DNA from: Corallococcus interemptor
Lineage (GTDB): Bacteria > Myxococcota > Myxococcia > Myxococcales > Myxococcaceae
DNA: 43,042 nucleotides
Assembly (NCBI RefSeq): GCF_003668875.1
Contig: NZ_RAWM01000075.1
Coordinates: forward strand, 1 to 43,042
Reading direction: 5' to 3'
Part shown: positions 1 to 8,636 of the stretch, piece by piece
Numbering within the stretch: position 1 is the stretch's first letter
Layout: each line of letters begins with the position of its first letter
The notes under the pieces: model-generated
What the model saw: only the letters and a program-made list of their open reading frames with translations
Told to the model about the DNA's origin: nothing
The model's database searches: none
Translations under genes and position numbers: made by a program

Positions 1-1105
1 GGGATGGGGCCTGCCGCGACCGGGGCGGCGGGAGCAGGAGGCGGAGCGGGAAGCCGGGCAGGCGGCTCCACGGGCGTGATGGCGCCGGCCGGATCCGGCG
101 CGGTCTCAAGCCCGTGTTGGATGCCCTGGACGCCCTGCGCATGGGCCGCGGCCAGCTGCGTCTGCCAGTCCTTCACGCCCGGTAGCGCGGGGACGGAAGG
201 CGCGGGCCGTTCCCCGGGAAGCCCCGTGTCGGCCGTGGCCTCCGTCTGGATGGGAGGAGGCTTCGCGGCCGTGACGCCGGCTCCCGCGGGACGGATGGCG
301 ATGCGCACGTCACTCTGGCCCGACAGCGTGGACCTCACCGTGTCGATGCGCGCGGCGTCGTCCATGCCACCGGGAGCCGCTCCAGCAGGAACGGCGGCGG
401 GCTCAGGAGTCAGATCCGGCGTGGCCGCTTCACCGCCCGCGACGGGCGCATCGAGGGTTGTCCCATCGGGCGAAGGGGACGTGCTGCCCCCGAGTCCCGC
501 CGCTTCGGACGTGCGCTCCTCCGTGGGCGGAGAGAGGTCGGAAGCACGGGCCTCGGCGAGGCGCGCGGCGATGTCTCCGAGCTGATCCGCGGAGCCCGGC
601 GGCAGGACGGCCATGCGCGCCGCTTCACGCTGCCGGGCATCCTCCTCCTGCTGCGCGAGCGTCGCGGGCTGGGACGCACCCGCCGCCTGCGCGAGCCCGG
701 TGTTCACCTGCGGTGACAGCCCGTGGATGCCCAGCTCCGCCGCGACGGAGCCGGGCGCGGAGAGCAGCGAGACCTCGGGCGGGTGCACGGGGCACGGCTC
801 GAAGAGGTACGAGCGGGGACCGCCCACCGTCCGCCACGCCGGGTCACTCCAACGGCGCTCCAGGTCGCGCGCCGCATCGCGAAGCACGGACCCATGGAGG
901 GCAGGAGGCGCACCCCTCAGCGACGCGAGCCGGGACGCCAGCTCGCGAGCCGGATTCGACGAGGACGGGCCCCGGGGCACGACGCCGGGCGCACGGGGAA
1001 GGGCCGAAGAGGACGAGGGAGTGCGTCCGGAGCTCTTCCGGAGCATGGCCTTGGCGGAGGCCTTCGAGCCCTGGTCACGGATGCGCACGGTCCCCCCCGC
1101 ACCAT
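1..1105 (-). CDS. Ala/Pro-rich protein, N-terminal 368 codons only
   Basis: An uninterrupted minus-strand frame begins at ATG 1105 and runs off the left edge, so only the N-terminal part is present. It has strong G/C third positions, unlike the plus-strand frames covering the same bases. The start lies 14 bases after the stop of the ATPase gene, so the two are probably cotranscribed; no strong ribosome site is visible and a GTG one codon in is possible. The protein is basic and Ser-rich at first, then has a stretch with PVHPPEVSLL and an Ala/Gln/Glu-rich segment, then long low-complexity Pro/Ala/Thr. I recognise no domain. Because the upstream gene looks like an injection-system ATPase, a structural or accessory role in that apparatus is possible, but this is inference only. 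Confidence 0.7.
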
Positions 1106-1119
1106 CAGTGAAGGGGACG

Positions 1120-3465
1120 CTAGGTCATCTCCACATCCAGGACCAGGGAGGCGCGGATGGGATGTCCATGACTGCTCCAGAAGCGATGGAGCAGGTCGAA
1201 GTCGTAACTCTCCTGGACGCGAGGTGTGAGCTTGCGGCCATCCAGCTCGTGCGGAAGTCCACGCGAAAGAATCCCATGCAGGACACCCAGCAGCTCGTGT
1301 TCCTCCTCCGCGCGGTGTGACCACGCGGAGACGATGATCCCCAACCGCAGGGCACCATGCTGCGTGACGGCGAGCCGGTAGAGCGCGAGCGACACGGCGG
1401 GCCGCTTCCCCGCCAGCGCCTCCCGGGTAGGGGAGCCGTGGAGGATGTGGACCTCCTTGAGGAAGTGTTGCCGGAGCTGCGAGTCCAGTGCCTCCTGGAA
1501 CACCTCCGCCACGCGGCGCAGGCGCGTGCCCGAGTCGGAGGGAGCATCCGCCTCCGGGCGCCGGGAGAGCCGGCCCAGCTCATACAGCTCCAAGGCGACG
1601 GCGCGCTCCAGGTGCTCCTGGGACAGGGGAGCACCGGCTTGTTCGGCGAGGAAGATGGCCTTGAGCGCGGCGTTGCGGATGTCGCCGCCCGCCAGCCGGT
1701 GGCGCTGCGCCAGGCCCGCCAGGTCGAGCGTCCCCGCGCGAGGCACGCCCTCCGGAAGCATCAGCTCCCAGATGCGGCGGCGCTCGTCCACCTCGGGGAA
1801 GGGGAACTCGATGCGCGCGTGGAAGCGGCGCAGGAACGCTTCGTCGATGGCGGTCTGCAGGTTGGTGGCGAGGATGATCAACCCGTCGTGCCGCTCGATG
1901 CGCTGGAGGAGGAAGCCGACCTCCAGGTTGGCGAAGCGGTCATTCGCGTTGCTGACCTCCGTGCGCGCGGAGAACAGCGAGTCCGCCTCATCGAAGAACA
2001 GCACGGCGCCCGCGCGCTCGCCGTGGGACAGCACCTCGTCGATGTTCTTCTCCGTCTCGCCCACGTACTTGCTGACGAGCCGCGACAGGTCGACGACGTA
2101 CAGCGGCCGGCCCACCGCATGGGCGATGACCTCCGCGGCCAATGTCTTGCCGGTGCCGGAGCGTCCGGAGAACAGGGCCACTGGCCCAGTGTGCAGCCGG
2201 AAGCGGCGCGACAGGCCCCGCTCCTCGGCGACGCGGTCGCGCTGCGCCACGTAGAACAGCAGGCGTTCCAGGGCCGCGCGGGTGGTGTCCCGCACCACGA
2301 GGTCCGCGAACGTGCGTGACGTCTCCAGCCGGTAGCCATGGCGCAGCGGCACCTGGACGAACCGCGACGCCGCGGCACGAAGCGACTCCACGTCACCGTC
2401 CGGAGCCGAGTCGAACGCGCGGCGGATCTCCTGGACGCCGCCCCGGAACCCCGACGCCAGCCGCCCCGCGTCCGCCTCCGACAAGGACAGCCCCCGGGAG
2501 CGAGCCTCCTCCATCCAGAGGGCCCGCCGCTGGACGAAGCCCGGCGCGGGGGCCAGGTGGTGCGGCACGGCGACAGGCTGCGCGGAGTCCGCGAGCACCA
2601 ACGCCCGGCCACCGAACCGCTGGCACAACCCGGACAGCGTCTCCGTGACGGAGAGCGCGAGCCCCGGCTCACCGCCGGACAGGTCCACGGCCAGCATCGC
2701 GCCGCGCACGGACGCCAGTCGCCACAGCGCCCGCGCCATGGACACCGGCTCCGGAGCCCCCGCCCACCGGGCGACGAGCAGCGGCACACGGGCCTCGGAG
2801 GCAAGCTCCAGCGCCACGCGAAGCCGTTCTCCCTCGCCATGCACGACGGCGAATGCGCGCTCGGAAGAGGGCAGCGCCTCCGTCCCATGCCATTCCAGGG
2901 CAATGTCCCCCAGCACGGAGGGACGGGGCAGCTCCAGAAGCGCTTCGCGGACCTCCGGAGCCAGGTCCACGGGCCGGAGCATGGGAGGAAAGGCGCCGGC
3001 GCCCGTCTGCACCAGGCCGCCGCCCACGAGCAGCCCGCTGTCGGTCAGCGACGCCAGCAAGCGCCGCGAGCGGGCCGGCGTGCGGCCCAGGACGGTGAAG
3101 AGCAACCGCTCCACGTTCCAGCCCTGCGCGGCCTCATCCTGGAGCACGGCGAACAGGCGCCCATAGCGCGGCTCCAGCCACGTCGCGAGCAGGACCAGCA
3201 GCGCCTCCTCCTCCACGCAGTCCAGGCCCAGCGAGGCCCGCAGCCAGGCGAAGGGAAGGGGAGGCGAAGCGCCCAGCAGCGGCGTCTCAGGAAGCACCGT
3301 GCTGAAGGCCAGCTCCGAAGTGGAGGGGCGCACGGTGCTGCGCACCGCATCCCAGCCCCCTTCCTGCTCTCCCCGGAGCTTCGCCGCGCGGGCCTCCTCC
3401 AGGTCACACACCTGGACGAGCAGCGCATCCAGACGCCTCAGCGTCTCCCCCCACAACGGATCCAT
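1120..3465 (-). CDS. AAA+ ATPase fused to a Pvc16/DUF4255-like domain
   Basis: A 781-residue protein. The start at 3465 is preceded by GGAGG six bases away; the frame stays open further upstream but that extension lacks a ribosome site. Residues about 1-380 are an N-terminal region typical of large single-AAA ATPases. The AAA+ module follows: Walker A GRSGTGKT (434-441), Walker B FFDEAD (490-495), sensor 1 ILATN, an arginine pair at LRRF and sensor-2 motif GGDIRNAAL. Such ATPases (Afp15/Pvc15 type) assist assembly of extracellular contractile injection systems. The last ~125 residues (about 654-781) have the pattern of DUF4255/Pvc16_N tail-terminator proteins: LALYRLAV, LRLGIIVSAW, EEEHELLGVLHGIL, then HRFWSSHGHPIRASLVLDVE. 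I know these two functions mainly as separate genes. ATPase assignment is firm; the fusion and injection role are inferred. Confidence 0.85.
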   Translation of the reverse strand: MDPLWGETLRRLDALLVQVCDLEEARAAKLRGEQEGGWDAVRSTVRPSTSELAFSTVLPETPLLGASPPLPFAWLRASLGLDCVEEEALLVLLATWLEPRYGRLFAVLQDEAAQGWNVERLLFTVLGRTPARSRRLLASLTDSGLLVGGGLVQTGAGAFPPMLRPVDLAPEVREALLELPRPSVLGDIALEWHGTEALPSSERAFAVVHGEGERLRVALELASEARVPLLVARWAGAPEPVSMARALWRLASVRGAMLAVDLSGGEPGLALSVTETLSGLCQRFGGRALVLADSAQPVAVPHHLAPAPGFVQRRALWMEEARSRGLSLSEADAGRLASGFRGGVQEIRRAFDSAPDGDVESLRAAASRFVQVPLRHGYRLETSRTFADLVVRDTTRAALERLLFYVAQRDRVAEERGLSRRFRLHTGPVALFSGRSGTGKTLAAEVIAHAVGRPLYVVDLSRLVSKYVGETEKNIDEVLSHGERAGAVLFFDEADSLFSARTEVSNANDRFANLEVGFLLQRIERHDGLIILATNLQTAIDEAFLRRFHARIEFPFPEVDERRRIWELMLPEGVPRAGTLDLAGLAQRHRLAGGDIRNAALKAIFLAEQAGAPLSQEHLERAVALELYELGRLSRRPEADAPSDSGTRLRRVAEVFQEALDSQLRQHFLKEVHILHGSPTREALAGKRPAVSLALYRLAVTQHGALRLGIIVSAWSHRAEEEHELLGVLHGILSRGLPHELDGRKLTPRVQESYDFDLLHRFWSSHGHPIRASLVLDVEMT

Positions 3466-3505
3466 GGGCGCCTCCAGCCGGCCAGCATACGGAAGGGCGC
3501 AAGGC

Positions 3506-3526
3506 CCAGGCCACGGACGGGCCTGG
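3506..3526. repeat. Inverted repeat in the divergent intergenic region
   Basis: CCAGGCC (3506-3512) and GGCCTGG (3520-3526) form a perfect 7-bp stem with a 7-base loop, about 40 bases upstream of the ATPase start and 90 bases upstream of the flavin-reductase start. It could be an operator or 5'-leader hairpin for either gene. No clear promoter consensus was seen in this 147-base divergent gap. Confidence 0.3.
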
Positions 3527-3612
3527 AGGGCAGGTGCCACTGCGTTGGTATTCCGCCAATGGATTGGAGGAAGTGCTGACCGGGTGGCGGGCCGGGTGGT
3601 AGAGACCGGCAC

Positions 3613-4113
3613 ATGACTCAGAGCGGTACTGAAGGGGTGTCGGCCCTGGACTTCCGGGAGGCGATGTCCCGGTGGGCGAGCGGGGTGGCGGTGGTCTCCG
3701 TCCGGGACTCGGACGGGATCGCGGCGACGACGGTCAGCTCCTTCAGCTCGCTCTCCCTCTCACCTCCGCTGATCGTCCTGGCGCTGCAGCAGACCTCCCG
3801 CACGCTCCAGCGGGTGGAGGCCGCCCGCCGCTTCAGTGTGAGCGTGCTGTCCACCACCCAACGCGACGTGTCGGTCCGCTGCGCGAAGGGGGAGGCCGAG
3901 GGCCGGGTGTTCGACGAAGGCGCCTTCGTGCAGGACAGCCTGGTGGGTCTGGCGTGCACTCTGTTGGATGTGCACCGTTACGGCGATCACCTGTTGCTGG
4001 TGGGCCGGGTGGAGCGCATCCAGCGGGGAGTGGACGGCGAACCGTTGCTCTACTGGAACCGGGCGTATCGCGCGCTGACGGCGCATCCGGAACCAGGGCC
4101 CGCCCCGAAGTAG
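3613..4113 (+). CDS. Flavin reductase-domain protein
   Basis: A 166-residue protein of the flavin reductase-like FMN-binding split-barrel family. Visible family features are the N-terminal FREAMSRWASGVAVVS segment, the ATTVSSFSSLSLSPPL loop that binds flavin, and the C-terminal LLYWNRAYRAL. Such proteins use NAD(P)H to reduce FMN or FAD, often for a partner monooxygenase; no partner is adjacent. Length is normal for the family. It is transcribed divergently from the ATPase gene and is followed after 45 bases by superoxide dismutase, so a link to redox homeostasis is plausible but unproven. Confidence 0.85.
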   Translation: MTQSGTEGVSALDFREAMSRWASGVAVVSVRDSDGIAATTVSSFSSLSLSPPLIVLALQQTSRTLQRVEAARRFSVSVLSTTQRDVSVRCAKGEAEGRVFDEGAFVQDSLVGLACTLLDVHRYGDHLLLVGRVERIQRGVDGEPLLYWNRAYRALTAHPEPGPAPK

Positions 4114-4158
4114 CGAACGAGTAGACGAACCTCACTGTACCTAGAAAGGACGCACCCG

Positions 4159-4743
<585 letters not shown>

Positions 4744-4764
4744 GCTGACGCAGTGAAGTGACGG

Positions 4765-4808
4765 GAACCGCGCGGCCCGGCTCGGCACGGTCCGGAGCGG
4801 CGCGGTTC
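4765..4808. terminator. Candidate bidirectional terminator
   Basis: A perfect 9-bp inverted repeat, GAACCGCGC (4765-4773) and GCGCGGTTC (4800-4808), sits in the 84-base gap between the convergent sodB and kinase genes. The 26-base loop is GC-rich and could pair further. There is no T-tract, as is common in very GC-rich genomes. Confidence 0.5.
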
Positions 4809-4827
4809 TCGGAAGCCCCGGAGCGGT

Positions 4828-7524
4828 TCACCGGCCCAGGCCCTCCACGATGAACAGCCGTGAGAGCGCCTCGTTGTAGCTGTACGCGTAGGAACGCCCG
4901 TCCGCGGAGATCGCCAGCGTCATCACGGAGATGAGGCCCGGCTTGATGCCTCCCGCCGGAATGCTCAGGTGCGGTGTTCGCGTGCCGGTCTTCACGTCGA
5001 CCCGGGACACCTGCACGGGGAGCGAGACGCTGCGTACGTAGAGCGCCGTTCCGCTCGCGTCCCAGCCCACCACCCACTGCCCCGTGAACGAACCCGGGAC
5101 CGTTCCCAGTGCCTCTCCCTCCGGTGAGAACAGACGCAAGACTCCCGCCTCATCCACCGCCGCCAGCCGCGCTCCATCCGGAGAGATGGCCATGTCGAAG
5201 CCAAAGCCCTCTTCCGTGATGGGCCGGGGCGCACCCGCGCCGGGTTCGAAGATCCACAAGCGGGCGCGGCGGCCCTCCTCGTTGGCGCGCAGGAGCAACC
5301 GCCTCCCATCCGGGAACCAGCGCGCGGTGAGCACCGTGGCGACGGGCGCGAGCGACAGGGGCCGTGGCTCCCCCGCACCGGTGGGCAACATCAGGTATTG
5401 CATCGGCTCGCTGTAGCGCGCCGTGAACACCTGCTTGCCGTCGGGGGACAGCGCCATCGGGATGCCGTCACCCAGTCGAATCGGAGGGGCGCCGTCGGTG
5501 GTCCTCAGATAGGCGCCGTAGGTGGGGCCCTCCACCTCTCCACCCTCGGCGAAGACAACCGTCCGGCCGTCGCGGGACAGGTCCGTCATGAACGACGAGT
5601 CCGACCACGCCAGGTCCCGCTCCGTCCCCGCGCCCCCGAACGCGAGCCCCGTGCGGATGACCGGGTGGTCCACCAGGACGGCACCGTCCTTGGAGATGTC
5701 ATGCAGCACCATGCGTCCCGCGATCCGGTCCACGAGGCGCGTCGTGCCGCGCAGGTCGACCGCGAACAACTCCGAGTCCGCGCCCGTGCGGGAGGCGGTG
5801 AACCACACCTCGCTTCCGTCCGGAGCCCAGGCCAGCCCCCGGATGCTCGCCCAGCCCGAGGAGAGCTCCCGGGGCGGACCGTCCTTCCCCAGGACCCAGA
5901 CACCGCCACGGTCGTCCTTCGGATGCTCGTGGAACAGGAAGGCGATCCGTGCGCCGTCCGGGGACACGCGCGCGTGGCTGATCCACCCCTGGGATTCGAA
6001 GCGCACCGTGCCGGGGGGCTGCTCCAGCCGGAAGTTCCCGCCCACGCGGCGCACCACCGTCAGGGGCCTGTCCCCGCGCCCCCAGTCCGCCTCCAGCACG
6101 CCATCCAGCACGGCCCGGGGCGCACCGCCCGCCAGAGGCATCAAGCCCAACGTCCCGCTGCCATGGTCCGCGTCGAAGAACCGGGGCTCGAGCAACACCG
6201 CCAGCTCGCCCCGTGACGACGTCGCGAGCACATCCGCGTGTTGGCCCAAAGCCTGCGACAGCGGGCGTTCGGTGCGAGCGCTGTAGAGCTCCGCGCGTCC
6301 TCCCTCCCACGCTGCGCCGTAAATCAACGTGTGGCCATCCGCGGAGAAGCGCGCATTGAGCACATGCCCCTGCCGGAACGTGACGGGCCGGTACGTCGGC
6401 ACCGCTTGCGCCACAGGGGCCGCGTGCATGCGTCCGAACGCCAGGAGCCCACCGGCCACGGACAGCAGCACGGCCGCCACGGCCACCCACAGGGCAGGGC
6501 GTGGGAACGCGATGCGCCGCACGGCCAGAGGCGCGGCCCGCGACGCGATGGACTCCAGCGCGAACGCCAGGTCCTGCGCGGACTGGAACCGGTCCTCCGG
6601 AGCCTTCGCCAGACAGCGCGCAATCACCGTCCCCAGCTCTCCCGGCAGCACGGCAGGCGCATCACGGAGCGCGGCGCTCATCCGCTCCACCGGGCTGTCA
6701 CCGTCAAAGGGCGCACGTCCGCTCACGGCCTCATGGAGCACCGCGCCCAGCGAGAACACATCCGCGCGGGCATCCACGCCCTGACCGCGGATCTGCTCCG
6801 GAGCCATGTACCCGGCGGTGCCCACCACCGCGCCGCTCTGGGTGAGCGCGGCGTCCTCGATGCGCTCGGTAAGCCGGGCCAGACCAAAGTCGAGGATCCG
6901 CGCGCTGCCGTTCGCACACAGGAAGATGTTCGCGGGCTTGAGGTCGCGGTGGATGACGCCCCGCGCATGCGCGGCCGCGAGCCCCTGCGCCAGCTGGATG
7001 CCCAACCGCAGCGCCTGCTCCGGCGGCAGCGGCCCCCGCATCAGCCGCGCCCGCAGGGTGACCCCCTCCAGCCACTCGGTGACGAGGTACGGCACGTCCT
7101 CATGCGTCCCCACGTCGAACAGGGTGAGCAGGTGCGGATGGGACAGCGCTCCCGCCGCGCGTGCCTCCTGCCGGAACCGCGCCAGGCGCTCCGGATCCCG
7201 CGCGAACCGGGCCGGGAGCACCTTCAGCGCCACGTCCCGGCCCAGCCGCCCATCCCGGGCCCGGTACACGTCCCCCATCGCGCCACTGCCCGCATGGTCG
7301 ACGATGACGTAAGGCCCCACCTGCTCCCCAGGCGCGAACGCGCGAGGCGGAGGCGCAGCTTCCGCGAGCCGGCCCTCCGCGTGCCACGTCGCCGCGACGG
7401 CCGCGAGCAGCGACCCGCAGGACTCGCAGCGGGACAGGTGGGCCTCCGCGAGGCCGCGCTGCTCGGGCAGCAGGCGGTCCTCCACGAAGGCCAGGATCGT
7501 TTCCTCGGAGGGACATCCCGACAT
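4828..7524 (-). CDS. Zinc-finger Ser/Thr protein kinase with periplasmic beta-propeller
   Basis: An 898-residue transmembrane Hanks-type kinase. Residues 1-45 form a zf-HC2/anti-sigma-like zinc finger (His29, Cys33, Cys36). The kinase domain spans about 70-330: Gly-rich loop GSGAMGDVY, catalytic Lys101, HRDLKPAN with Asp194, DFG at 212-214 and APE at 241-243. One transmembrane helix at about 345-364 precedes a C-terminal ~530 residues of WD40/PD40-type repeats (FSADGHTLIYG, VSPDGARIAFLF, LSPDGKQVFTARY), predicted to lie outside the membrane as a seven- or eight-bladed propeller. The protein probably senses a signal through the propeller and phosphorylates cytoplasmic targets. Such architectures are common in myxobacteria. 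Nearest neighbours give no substrate. Confidence 0.93.
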   Translation of the reverse strand: MSGCPSEETILAFVEDRLLPEQRGLAEAHLSRCESCGSLLAAVAATWHAEGRLAEAAPPPRAFAPGEQVGPYVIVDHAGSGAMGDVYRARDGRLGRDVALKVLPARFARDPERLARFRQEARAAGALSHPHLLTLFDVGTHEDVPYLVTEWLEGVTLRARLMRGPLPPEQALRLGIQLAQGLAAAHARGVIHRDLKPANIFLCANGSARILDFGLARLTERIEDAALTQSGAVVGTAGYMAPEQIRGQGVDARADVFSLGAVLHEAVSGRAPFDGDSPVERMSAALRDAPAVLPGELGTVIARCLAKAPEDRFQSAQDLAFALESIASRAAPLAVRRIAFPRPALWVAVAAVLLSVAGGLLAFGRMHAAPVAQAVPTYRPVTFRQGHVLNARFSADGHTLIYGAAWEGGRAELYSARTERPLSQALGQHADVLATSSRGELAVLLEPRFFDADHGSGTLGLMPLAGGAPRAVLDGVLEADWGRGDRPLTVVRRVGGNFRLEQPPGTVRFESQGWISHARVSPDGARIAFLFHEHPKDDRGGVWVLGKDGPPRELSSGWASIRGLAWAPDGSEVWFTASRTGADSELFAVDLRGTTRLVDRIAGRMVLHDISKDGAVLVDHPVIRTGLAFGGAGTERDLAWSDSSFMTDLSRDGRTVVFAEGGEVEGPTYGAYLRTTDGAPPIRLGDGIPMALSPDGKQVFTARYSEPMQYLMLPTGAGEPRPLSLAPVATVLTARWFPDGRRLLLRANEEGRRARLWIFEPGAGAPRPITEEGFGFDMAISPDGARLAAVDEAGVLRLFSPEGEALGTVPGSFTGQWVVGWDASGTALYVRSVSLPVQVSRVDVKTGTRTPHLSIPAGGIKPGLISVMTLAISADGRSYAYSYNEALSRLFIVEGLGR

Positions 7525-7554
7525 GATGGGACGTGATTCTACGAGCGTTCGCGC

Positions 7555-8517
7555 TCAGGGCAGAAGTGGGGGCACCGCCACCCGGTACGCGCGGAAGGGC
7601 AGGGTCGGGGTCCCCGGCGTGCCGAAGAGGAACCCCATCTGGGATTCCAGCACCCACGCACCGCCGTCGGTGATCGCGGCGGCGGTCGGCTCCACGAAGC
7701 CGTTGGCGAGCACCTCCTTCGCGCCGGAGCCTTCACCCAGCGTCACCAGGGACGCCCGTCCCACCGTGTTCTCCACGACGAACAGCCGGCCCGAGCCCAT
7801 CCATTCAATCCCATCCGGCGTCTCCAGGGCCGGCGTCACCGGGATGTTCACCGGCGCCGCCGCGCTCCCGTCCGGCTGGATGTCGATGGCGTACAGCGCG
7901 CCCGAGTCGCTGTTCACGACGTAGAGCCGGCTCGCACCGTCGTAGGCGATGCCATTGAGGGTGATGAGGCCCGGCTCGGAGGGCTCGTACGCGGCGTCCG
8001 AGGACCACGTGGCGAGCGCCGTCCCACCCACCGGCAGCCGGACGACGACGTTCTCGAACGAGTCCGTCACGTACACGTTGCCCGAGGCATCCACGGTGAC
8101 GTCGTTGCAGAAGCTCTCCTGGCCGGGCATCACATGGCTGGCCTTCAGGGCCCCCGTGGAGAGCGCATATGCGTTCAGGTACGAGGGCTGCGCGGGCAGG
8201 AGCAGATCGTCGTAGGTGCAGGCCCAGAGCGTGTCGTGAGCCTCATCCACCTCGAGCCCGTAGACGCCGAAGGAGGGGCGGCCCGGGACGAAGACCTCCG
8301 CGCCCAGCGCGCCCGGCTTCACGCGCGCGATGGCACCCGTGCCCAGGCTGCCCGCGTAGAGCGTCCCGTCCTTCGAGGCCGCGATGCCCTCCGGATAGAA
8401 GTCCTCGCCGGGCCACTGCACCTCGGTGCGGACGGAGCCGGGGTCCTCCGGGTGGGGCTCGCAGGCGGAGACGGCGGCGGCGAGGGTGACGACAGACAGC
8501 CAGGGACGGATGCGCAT
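7555..8517 (-). CDS. Beta-propeller lipoprotein (SMP-30/NHL-like)
   Basis: A 320-residue predicted lipoprotein. Translation is taken from ATG 8517, which has GAGGAAAG a few bases upstream; an extra 30 in-frame codons upstream lack a ribosome site. The N-terminus MRIRPWLSVVTLAAAVSAC is a lipoprotein signal with Cys19 as the lipidated residue. The rest has repeated propeller-like segments: YPEGIAASKDGTLYAGS, CNDVTVDASGNVYVTDSF, LNGIAYDGASRLYVVNS and PDGIEWMGSGRLFVVEN, resembling SMP-30/gluconolactonase or NHL repeats. Acidic residues in these motifs could bind calcium. The substrate cannot be told. It lies 30 bases upstream of the kinase gene on the same strand, so the two may be coexpressed, and both carry propellers. 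Confidence 0.8.
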   Translation of the reverse strand: MRIRPWLSVVTLAAAVSACEPHPEDPGSVRTEVQWPGEDFYPEGIAASKDGTLYAGSLGTGAIARVKPGALGAEVFVPGRPSFGVYGLEVDEAHDTLWACTYDDLLLPAQPSYLNAYALSTGALKASHVMPGQESFCNDVTVDASGNVYVTDSFENVVVRLPVGGTALATWSSDAAYEPSEPGLITLNGIAYDGASRLYVVNSDSGALYAIDIQPDGSAAAPVNIPVTPALETPDGIEWMGSGRLFVVENTVGRASLVTLGEGSGAKEVLANGFVEPTAAAITDGGAWVLESQMGFLFGTPGTPTLPFRAYRVAVPPLLP

Positions 8518-8636
8518 GAGGCTTTCCTCGGTCGGCCCGGAAGGGGCCTTTCGACGCCCTGACACCGGCCGGAAAATCCTTTGCAGCGAAAGTCCGGCCT
8601 GCGGCAACGTGCAGGCACATGGATTGGGGGGACGTC

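Noticed and set aside
4-585. Plus-strand 193-codon open frame at the left edge
   Set aside because: Gly/Ala/Ser-rich antisense shadow; the minus-strand frame is open over the whole 1105 bases with normal codon bias.
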